Part shown: in pieces, positions 1 through 4,655 of the stretch
Layout of the letters: every line of letters begins with the position of its first letter
Numbering within the stretch: the stretch's first letter is position 1
NCBI GenBank assembly: GCA_017549665.1
Contig: JAFYUD010000210.1
Span: 1-5,187, forward strand
Source: Clostridia bacterium
Lineage (GTDB): Bacteria > Bacillota_A > Clostridia > Oscillospirales > Acutalibacteraceae
Length of the DNA stretch: 5,187 nucleotides
Direction: 5' to 3'
The notes under the pieces: model-generated
Databases searched by the model: none
Told to the model about the DNA's origin: nothing
The model's input: the letters and a program-made list of their open reading frames with translations, nothing else
Made by a program: the position numbers and the translations under genes

Positions 1-1518
1 GCGGCACTATTGCCGGGTGATGTGCTTGCCCGTTATTTCAGACAGAAGGGTGACAGAGTTTTCTATGTATCAGGCAGCGACTGTCACGGTACACCTATAA
101 CTATAAGAGCAAAACAGGAAAACAAAACACCTGAAGAAATCAGCGAATTCTATCATAACGAATTTTGTGATGTATTCAGAAAGCTCGGCTTTTCTTATGA
201 TTTATACACCAAAACAACAGATGAAAGGCACAAGGCATTTGTTACAGACTTTCATAAAAAACTGTATGAGAGTAACTATATTGAGGAACGAACCGTAAAA
301 CAGGCGTATTGTCCCACTTGTCAGCAGGTGCTTACAGACAGATTGGTTGTCGGAATATGTCCCGTTTGCGGTAAATCTGCAAGAGGTGACCAATGTGACG
401 CCTGCGGTGAAATCTTGGATGCAGATTCACTTATGAATGCAAAATGCTCAGATTGTGAAACACCTGTCGTTTTTAATGAATCAACACAGATTTTTCTTCT
501 TATATCAAAACTCAAAAATGAACTTACTGAGTTTCTGAACGCTCATCCGTATTGGCGTAAAAATGCTGTTGCATTTACAAAGAGATATATTGATGAGGGA
601 CTTCGTGACAGAGCTATCACAAGAGATTTGAATTGGGGTATTGATGTTCCCAAAGACGGTTATCGGGATAAGAAAATTTATATATGGGCAGAAAATGTGC
701 TCGGTTATCTTTCTGCAACATCCGTATTATGTGACGAAAACAACCTTGATTTCACGGATGTATTCGGAGAAAACAGCCGACACTATTATGTGCACGGAAA
801 AGATAATATCCCGTTCCATACGATTATTCTGCCGTCACTTTTGCTTGCACACGGTGAGAATCTTCATTTGCCCGATGAAATTATATCAAGCGAATACGTT
901 ACTCTTGAAGGCAAGAAAATATCAACAAGTCAGAACCATGCAGTATGGGTAAAGGATATAGCGGATGATTACAACCCTGATGCCATAAGATATTTCTTTA
1001 TTGCCAATGGTCCCGAAAAAAGAGATGCTGACTTTTCTTTCAGAGAGTTCAAAACACAGAACAATTCAGAACTTGTGGGTGCTTGGGGTAACTTTGTAAA
1101 TAGAACACTTGCTTTTTCTGTTAAATATCTGAATTCTGAAATTGCAGAAACAACTATTGATGAGAAAATCAGAACAAAAGTGATAGATGCTTTTGATTCG
1201 GTCGGAACAAAAATCGAAAAAGGATGTTTCCGTGAATCGGTTGAAGAAATATTTGAACTTATCCGTTTCGGTAATGCCTACTATGATTCAAAGCAGCCTT
1301 GGAAAACAAGAACAGATGATGTAGCGGAGTGCAGAAAAACCATTGCTGAGTGTGCATATCTGATCGCAAATATCGCAGTACTGATTTATCCGATTTTACC
1401 TTTTTCATCAGAGAAAATAGCTGATTGGCTTAATATTGATTTGACTTGGCAGGAGAAAACAGTAACACTAAAGCAAATCACAAAAGACATTTCCATCCTG
1501 TTCCAAAGAATAGAATAA
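1..1518 (+). CDS. metG: Methionyl-tRNA synthetase (class I), 5'-truncated by window edge
   Basis: This cytoplasmic enzyme activates methionine with ATP and charges tRNA-Met, including the initiator. The frame is open from base 1 and 505 residues are visible. The family's N-terminal strand and HIGH signature must lie just upstream, so roughly 20-30 residues are missing. The TTG at base 10 is internal (AALLPGDV), not a start. Residue numbers here count that Leu as 1. In order: Rossmann catalytic core (GSDCHGTPI at 22-30); a connective domain with four CxxC pairs (Cys 101/104, 117/120, 129/132, 146/149), enough for two zinc sites; DLNWG at 206-210; HGKDNIPFH at 262-270; KMSKS-loop variant KISTS at 303-307; NNSELVGAWGNFVNR at 351-365; then the helical anticodon-binding domain. 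The protein ends at about residue 502, so there is no C-terminal Trbp111-like tRNA-binding domain. The KISTS loop and the NELVG..GNFVNR block suggest the archaeal-like MetRS2 subtype (inference). The family call is very secure. An intrinsic terminator follows 42 nt after the stop. Confidence 0.97.
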   Translation, partial: AALLPGDVLARYFRQKGDRVFYVSGSDCHGTPITIRAKQENKTPEEISEFYHNEFCDVFRKLGFSYDLYTKTTDERHKAFVTDFHKKLYESNYIEERTVKQAYCPTCQQVLTDRLVVGICPVCGKSARGDQCDACGEILDADSLMNAKCSDCETPVVFNESTQIFLLISKLKNELTEFLNAHPYWRKNAVAFTKRYIDEGLRDRAITRDLNWGIDVPKDGYRDKKIYIWAENVLGYLSATSVLCDENNLDFTDVFGENSRHYYVHGKDNIPFHTIILPSLLLAHGENLHLPDEIISSEYVTLEGKKISTSQNHAVWVKDIADDYNPDAIRYFFIANGPEKRDADFSFREFKTQNNSELVGAWGNFVNRTLAFSVKYLNSEIAETTIDEKIRTKVIDAFDSVGTKIEKGCFRESVEEIFELIRFGNAYYDSKQPWKTRTDDVAECRKTIAECAYLIANIAVLIYPILPFSSEKIADWLNIDLTWQEKTVTLKQITKDISILFQRIE

Positions 1519-1560
1519 TATGTTTAGAGTTATTTTGTAGGTTAGATGTAAATTAACAAC

Positions 1561-1604
1561 ACCGCCAAGAGCAACTATTTTGTTTCTCTTGGCGGTTATT
1601 TTTA
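1561..1604 (+). terminator. Rho-independent terminator of metG
   Basis: A perfect 11-bp stem (1561-1571 with 1586-1596, ACCGCCAAGAG/CTCTTGGCGGT) encloses a 14-nt loop and is followed by a T-rich run, TATTTTTA. It lies 42 nt after the metG stop and faces the convergent minus-strand unit. Read on the minus strand the tail is only weakly T-rich, so any reverse termination would be inefficient. Confidence 0.93.
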
Positions 1605-1662
1605 TGAGATGGTAATGTTGGCTTTGGCTACTGTTACGTCCTAAATTTACAATTATAATATT

Positions 1663-1752
1663 TTACTTGAATTGATAATAATTAGCTCTGCAAAGCAATT
1701 CGACATCAGTTGCAAGCTGTTCCGCATTTATCAACAAGTAATTTTTTGCCAT
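1663..1752 (-). CDS. Putative 29-residue small protein of unknown function
   Basis: I do not recognise this gene. It is an ATG...TAA frame of 29 codons starting MAKNYLLINAEQLATDVELL and ending in YYQFK. The case for real expression is its signals. A full AAAGGAG Shine-Dalgarno (1761-1767) sits 8 nt before the ATG. A good promoter (1775-1803) would start transcription near 1768, giving a leader of only about 16 nt. The peptide is mildly amphipathic with one Cys (residue 21), and has no signal peptide or membrane segment. It lies convergent to metG and directly downstream of a hairpin array, with no homologue or partner visible. It may be a genuine small protein, a leader peptide, or the truncated N-terminus of a decayed mobile-element gene. 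Its short length makes chance hard to exclude by frame alone. Confidence 0.45.
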   Translation of the reverse strand: MAKNYLLINAEQLATDVELLCRANYYQFK

Positions 1753-1774
1753 ATAAACCACTCCTTTCAAACGC

Positions 1775-1803
1775 AATATACCACATTTTCAGGAAGAAAT
1801 CAA
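1775..1803 (-). promoter_or_regulatory. Promoter for the 29-codon ORF
   Basis: On the minus strand there is a TTGATT -35 box (1798-1803), a 17-nt spacer, and a TATATT -10 box (1775-1780) preceded by TGG, an extended -10 element. The predicted start near 1768 lies directly at the Shine-Dalgarno sequence of the small ORF. The -35 box overlaps the first stem of the hairpin array, so array structure and transcription from here could affect each other. Assigned by motif only. Confidence 0.55.
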
Positions 1804-1964
1804 CGGCTTGCCGTTGTATATCATCAATGCGAAGCATTGTATATCACCAACACGCAGTGTTGTATCTCATCAAGCCGCAGAAGTATGCACCTTCGGTGAT
1901 GATATACGCCTACGGCGATGATATACACGCTAAAGCGTGATGATATACCAAGCCTGTGGCTTGG
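1801..1964. repeat. Array of short hairpins with constant 8-nt spacers and central inversion
   Basis: Seven short palindromes follow one another: 1801-1816 (CAACGG/CCGTTG), 1825-1839 (CAATGC/GCATTG), 1848-1862 (CAACAC/GTGTTG), 1888-1898 (CACC/GGTG), 1907-1917 (CGCC/GGCG), 1926-1939 (CACGC/GCGTG) and 1948-1964 (CCAAGCC/GGCTTGG). Stems are 4-7 bp and most loops are 3 nt. Stem sequences differ while pairing is kept. Spacers are always 8 nt. The left three are TATATCAT, TATATCAC and TATCTCAT (1817-1824, 1840-1847, 1863-1870). The right three are all ATGATATA (1899-1906, 1918-1925, 1940-1947), the reverse complement of TATATCAT. The orientation flips around 1871-1887, where an unpaired half-stem CAAGCC remains. 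Such arrays resemble intergenic palindromic repeat elements (REP/MITE-like). The exact family is not known to me. Confidence 0.85.
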
Positions 1965-1966
1965 AT

Positions 1967-2010
1967 AAAAAAAGAAGTAACTTTTGGTAGACAAAAGTTA
2001 CTTCTTTTTT
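1967..2010 (-). terminator. Rho-independent terminator after tRNA-Lys
   Basis: A perfect 19-bp stem pairs 1992-2010 with 1968-1986 around a 5-nt loop (1987-1991). The core is GAAGTAACTTTTG/CAAAAGTTACTTC flanked by A and T runs. On the minus strand it ends in seven Ts (1973-1967). The stem starts on the last base of the tRNA CCA end, so terminator and tRNA abut with no gap. It ends the presumed secG-tRNA transcript and shields the hairpin array from it. Confidence 0.93.
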
Positions 2011-2085
2011 GGTGACTCAGCGGGGATTCGAACCCCGGACACCCTGCTTAAAAGGCAGGTGCTCTGCCGACTGAGCTACTGAATC
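2010..2085 (-). tRNA. tRNA-Lys (anticodon UUU)
   Basis: A complete cloverleaf is present. The acceptor GATTCAG pairs with CTGAGTC (one T-G wobble). The D arm starts TAGCTCAGTCGG. The anticodon stem CCTGC/GCAGG holds loop CTTTTAA, with anticodon TTT at 2050-2052. The T arm is CGGGG-TTCGAAT-CCCCG. The discriminator base is A (2013) and CCA is encoded (2012-2010). It decodes AAA, and AAG by wobble. It lies 21 nt after the secG stop with no terminator between them, so it is probably cut from a secG-tRNA precursor by RNase P and 3' processing. The downstream terminator stem begins at the CCA. Confidence 0.98.
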
Positions 2086-2106
2086 ACGGTATTCATAAAA
2101 ACTGAC

Positions 2107-2358
2107 TTAACCTAAGAAACCAATCAGAAGAGTGGTTGCAAGTGTCAGAATTACAAATGCTGCACAACATACTTTTGTTAACTTTTCGAGCTTTGCTTCC
2201 ATTGTACGGCCCTTATTCTTGCCGAAAAATGTATCAGCACCGCCTGCGATTGCACCTGAAAGTCCCTGCTGCTTGCTTTCCTGAAGAAGAACAAGGATGA
2301 TAAGTGCAATTGAAATTACAATTAAAACTCCGCCGAGGATATATTCCCAAGGTGTCAT
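2107..2358 (-). CDS. secG: SecG, preprotein translocase subunit
   Basis: This small membrane subunit of the SecYEG channel assists SecA-driven export across the cytoplasmic membrane. The 83-residue length is normal for Firmicutes SecG (about 75-85). Membrane segment 1 is about residues 5-26, followed by the conserved cytoplasmic loop LLQESKQQGLSGAIAGGADT (24-43) and FFGKNKGR (44-51). A basic, helical stretch LEKLTK precedes membrane segment 2 (about 63-82). The Gly-rich LSG..AGGADTFFG loop and the two-segment layout are diagnostic of SecG. The ATG at 2358 is preceded by GGGAG (2367-2371) at 8-nt spacing, supporting this start. tRNA-Lys follows in the same orientation; the topoisomerase operon is divergent. 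In many Firmicutes secG precedes rnr and smpB (general knowledge), but here a tRNA and a terminator follow instead. Confidence 0.96.
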   Translation of the reverse strand: MTPWEYILGGVLIVISIALIILVLLQESKQQGLSGAIAGGADTFFGKNKGRTMEAKLEKLTKVCCAAFVILTLATTLLIGFLG

Positions 2359-2426
2359 TTCAATAACTCCCTTTCAATAAATCTCTTATAAAATCAAACG
2401 ACCCAAGTGGTCGATTGCCTATATAG

Positions 2427-2487
2427 ATTATCACATCGGGAACTAAAAATCAAGTCTTTTTTGAAATTTTTTTACTTTTTTTATTTT
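2427..2487 (-). promoter_or_regulatory. Probable secG promoter with upstream A-tracts
   Basis: On the minus strand, TTGATT (2448-2453) is followed after 15 nt by GATAAT (2427-2432), which carries an extended -10 TGT (TGTGATAAT). The 15-nt spacing is short, but the extended -10 would compensate. A TAATCT box with 17-nt spacing overlaps it and is an alternative. Upstream, 2456-2487 reads as a succession of A-runs on this strand, like an UP element or bent DNA. The leader would be about 60 nt and include a small 5-bp hairpin at 2399-2413 (CGACC/GGTCG). Motif-based only. Confidence 0.45.
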
Positions 2488-2548
2488 TACCACAAAAGCA
2501 GCTTTAAAACATACAAAATATATTCAAAACATAAAAAATAAATAATTT

Positions 2549-2637
2549 TCTCTTGACGAAAACACAATATAATGTATAATAATATAGAATAAATATACTA
2601 AATCTCAGGTATGCAGGACATAAATCCCGTCAAGAGA
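2549..2637. repeat. Perfect 10-bp inverted repeat spanning promoter and leader
   Basis: TCTCTTGACG at 2549-2558 and its exact reverse complement CGTCAAGAGA at 2628-2637 are separated by 69 nt. The left arm covers the -35 box; the right arm is 20 nt upstream of the preferred parE start. Because the left arm is upstream of the transcription start, an RNA hairpin between the arms is not expected from this promoter. Two protein-binding half-sites are the more natural reading. A chance match is possible. Confidence 0.5.
2553..2580 (+). promoter_or_regulatory. Sigma-A promoter of the topoisomerase operon
   Basis: TTGACG (2553-2558) is followed by a 16-nt spacer and a perfect TATAAT (2575-2580). 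Transcription would start near 2587, leaving a leader of about 70 nt before the ATG at 2658. A second TATAAT at 2568-2573 is only 9 nt from the -35 and cannot pair with it. The -35 box lies inside one arm of a 10-bp inverted repeat whose other arm is in the leader. Confidence 0.75.
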
Positions 2638-2647
2638 CATTACGTAT

Positions 2648-2652
2648 GGAGG
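2648..2652 (+). promoter_or_regulatory. Shine-Dalgarno that selects the ATG at 2658
   Basis: GGAGG lies 5 nt before ATG 2658. The upstream in-frame ATG at 2646 overlaps this motif and has nothing better than a weak AGAG at 2633-2636. The GGAGG therefore favours the downstream start, giving a protein beginning MARKKD, similar to the partner subunit's MARKKK. Confidence 0.75.
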
Positions 2653-2657
2653 CAGAA

Positions 2658-4640
2658 ATGGCACGTAAAAAAGATTACAGCAATGAAGACATAAAATTGC
2701 TCAAAGGTGCGGACAAGGTCCGTCTGAGACCTGCTGTTATTTTCGGCTCAGACAGCATTGAGGGTTGTCAGCACTCTGTTTTTGAAATTATTTCAAACTC
2801 TATTGACGAAGCAAGAGAAGGCTACGGCAACAAAATCGTTATAACAAAATTCCTTGACAAGTCCATTGAAGTTCAGGACTTCGGAAGAGGTATGCCCGTT
2901 GGCTGGAATGCAAACGAAGAGAGATACAACTGGGAATTGCTTTTCTGTGAAATGTACGCAGGCGGCAAATATGACACAAACAACAACGGTAATTACGAGT
3001 TTTCACTGGGTCTTAACGGTCTCGGACTTTGTGCCACACAGTACGCCTCCGAATACATGGATGCAGAAATTCACCGTGAGGGCAAGTGCTACACTCTGCA
3101 TTTCGAAAAAGGCTATGCTGTCGGTGATATGCAGGAGGAAGCTTATCCCAAGCGTGATACAGGTACAAGAATCCGCTGGAAGCCCGACCTTGATGTTTTC
3201 ACAGACATCGACATTCCCACATCTTATTTCACAGATGTACTTGAAAGACAGGCTATAGTAAACAACGGTCTCAAATTCGTTTTCAGAAATCAGATTTCAG
3301 AATCAAGATTCGAAACAACCGAATTCGTTTACGAAAACGGCATCAAGGACTATGTTGAGAAATTCTGCGGAGAAGATGCATTCACTTCAGTTCAGTCATG
3401 GTCAACCGAAAGAAAGGGACGTGACCGTGAGGACAAGGACGATTACAAGGTCAAAATCAACGTTTCCCTTGCATTCTCAAAGAAGAAGCAGCTTAAGGAT
3501 TTTTACCACAATTCAAGCTGGCTTGAGCACGGCGGTGCCCCCGACAAGGCTGTAAGAAGCGCTTTCGTAGCACAGATTGATGCATATCTCAAGCAGACCG
3601 GTAAATATACAAAATCTGACGGCAAAATCACATTCCAGGATGTTGAGGACTGTCTCGTTATCATCATTTCTTCATTCTCAACTCAGACTTCTTACGAAAA
3701 TCAGACAAAGAAGGCAATTACAAATAAATTCATTCAGCAGGCTATGACTGAATTTCTTCGTCATCAGCTTGAAATTTATTTCATTGAAAACAAGCTTGAT
3801 GCAGACAGAATTGCAGACCAGGTGCTTATCAATCTCAGAAGCCGTGTAAAGGCAGAGGCTACAAGACTCAATCTTCAGAAGACTCTTGCATCTTCAAACG
3901 ATATGGCAAACAGAGTTGAAAAGTTTGTTGACTGCAGAAGCAAGGATGTCAGTGAAAGAGAAATCTTCATCGTTGAGGGTGACTCTGCATTGGGCGCATG
4001 TAAGCAGGCAAGAGACTCATCATTCCAGGCTATCATGCCCGTAAGAGGTAAAATTCTCAACTGTCTTAAGGCTGATTACAATAAGGTATTCAAGAGTGAA
4101 ATCATCACTGACCTTATAAAAGTACTCGGCTGCGGTGTTGAAGTAAAGACTAAGGCAAACAAGAATATGTCAAACTTCAGCCTTGAAAATCTGCGCTGGA
4201 ACAAAGTAATTATCTGTACCGATGCTGACGTTGACGGATTCCAGATCAGAACACTTATTCTTACAATGATTTATTCACTTATGCCCACTCTTATCGAGGC
4301 AGGCAAGGTATTTATCGCCGAATCACCCCTTTACGAAATCACTTCAGGCAATCAGACATGGTTTGCTTACAACGAGCAGGAAAAGGCTGAAGCGCTTAAA
4401 GAAATCGGTGAAAAGAAATACACAATCCAGCGTTCAAAAGGTCTTGGTGAAAACGAGCCTGACATGATGTGGATGACAACAATGAATCCGAAAACAAGAC
4501 GACTTGTAAAGATTGAGCCTACTGATGCAGAAAGAACAGCAGAAGTTTTTGACCTGCTTCTCGGTGACAATCTTCAGGGCAGAAAAGATTATATTGCCGA
4601 ATTCGGCAGCGAATACATTGACCTTGCAGACATAAGCTGA
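2658..4640 (+). CDS. parE: Type IIA topoisomerase subunit B (ParE/GyrB family, divergent)
   Basis: This is the ATPase subunit of a cytoplasmic type II topoisomerase; ATP binding closes its gate as DNA passes through the break made by the partner subunit. With this start it has 660 residues, normal for a GyrB/ParE without the long enterobacterial insertion. Numbers below count from the in-frame ATG at 2646; subtract 4. GHKL ATPase motifs: EIISNSIDEA (47-56; general-base Glu47, Mg-binding Asn51), DFGRG (78-82), AGGKYD (105-110), ATP-lid GLNGLG (122-127), DTGT (171-174). Transducer: QTK (353-355). TOPRIM: EGDSA (444-448), PVRGKIL (465-471), DADVDG (526-531), with metal ligands Glu444, Asp526 and Asp528. 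The C-terminal KGLGE (598-602) and TTMNP (611-615) are typical. Unusual: LNGLG replaces the common LHGVG, and DSALG replaces DSAGG. The cleavage subunit follows after 15 nt. ParE rather than GyrB is inferred from this divergence and the parEC-like order. Confidence 0.93.
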   Translation: MARKKDYSNEDIKLLKGADKVRLRPAVIFGSDSIEGCQHSVFEIISNSIDEAREGYGNKIVITKFLDKSIEVQDFGRGMPVGWNANEERYNWELLFCEMYAGGKYDTNNNGNYEFSLGLNGLGLCATQYASEYMDAEIHREGKCYTLHFEKGYAVGDMQEEAYPKRDTGTRIRWKPDLDVFTDIDIPTSYFTDVLERQAIVNNGLKFVFRNQISESRFETTEFVYENGIKDYVEKFCGEDAFTSVQSWSTERKGRDREDKDDYKVKINVSLAFSKKKQLKDFYHNSSWLEHGGAPDKAVRSAFVAQIDAYLKQTGKYTKSDGKITFQDVEDCLVIIISSFSTQTSYENQTKKAITNKFIQQAMTEFLRHQLEIYFIENKLDADRIADQVLINLRSRVKAEATRLNLQKTLASSNDMANRVEKFVDCRSKDVSEREIFIVEGDSALGACKQARDSSFQAIMPVRGKILNCLKADYNKVFKSEIITDLIKVLGCGVEVKTKANKNMSNFSLENLRWNKVIICTDADVDGFQIRTLILTMIYSLMPTLIEAGKVFIAESPLYEITSGNQTWFAYNEQEKAEALKEIGEKKYTIQRSKGLGENEPDMMWMTTMNPKTRRLVKIEPTDAERTAEVFDLLLGDNLQGRKDYIAEFGSEYIDLADIS

Positions 4641-4655
4641 CAGGAGTAAAGAAAA

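Noticed and set aside
10..12. TTG as a possible metG start
   Set aside because: The frame is open to base 1 with family-typical residues (AALLPGDV) before it, and the HIGH signature must lie upstream; this is an internal codon of a truncated gene.
202..515. Minus-strand frames inside metG and similar frames inside the topoisomerase genes
   Set aside because: They are shadows of strongly conserved coding sequence on the plus strand, with no ribosome binding sites or recognisable protein features.
1585..1594. TCTCTTGGCG in the metG terminator resembling the TCTCTTGACG arm at 2549-2558
   Set aside because: The match is 9 of 10 bases, but one copy is explained as a terminator stem; judged coincidental.
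1618..1629. Tandem TTGGCT TTGGCT duplication
   Set aside because: Two 6-bp copies are too little to mean anything and match no nearby element end exactly.
1663..1752. Small ORF as the N-terminus of a four-helix-bundle (S23/bAvd-like) protein
   Set aside because: Only a vague LA.DVE.L.R pattern; no continuation in any frame after the stop, so the resemblance is not supported.
1672..1940. Two overlapping plus-strand frames of about 75 codons through the hairpin array
   Set aside because: They run through palindromic repeats, lack a convincing ribosome binding site, and give low-complexity Cys/His/Tyr-rich peptides with no recognisable pattern.
1801..1964. CRISPR array
   Set aside because: Constant parts are only 8 nt and the variable parts are self-complementary hairpins of 11-17 nt; there is no 25-40 nt direct repeat and no cas gene.
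1966..2085. Integrase attachment site at the tRNA-Lys 3' end
   Set aside because: No second copy of the tRNA 3' segment and no integrase gene are visible in the window.
2086..2110. Terminator between secG and the tRNA
   Set aside because: Only a CTTA/TAAG mini-stem of 4 bp with a T-run several bases away; too weak to count.
2456..2487. Plus-strand T-rich run as a terminator
   Set aside because: No stem precedes it and no plus-strand gene lies upstream; it fits better as A-tracts upstream of the minus-strand secG promoter.
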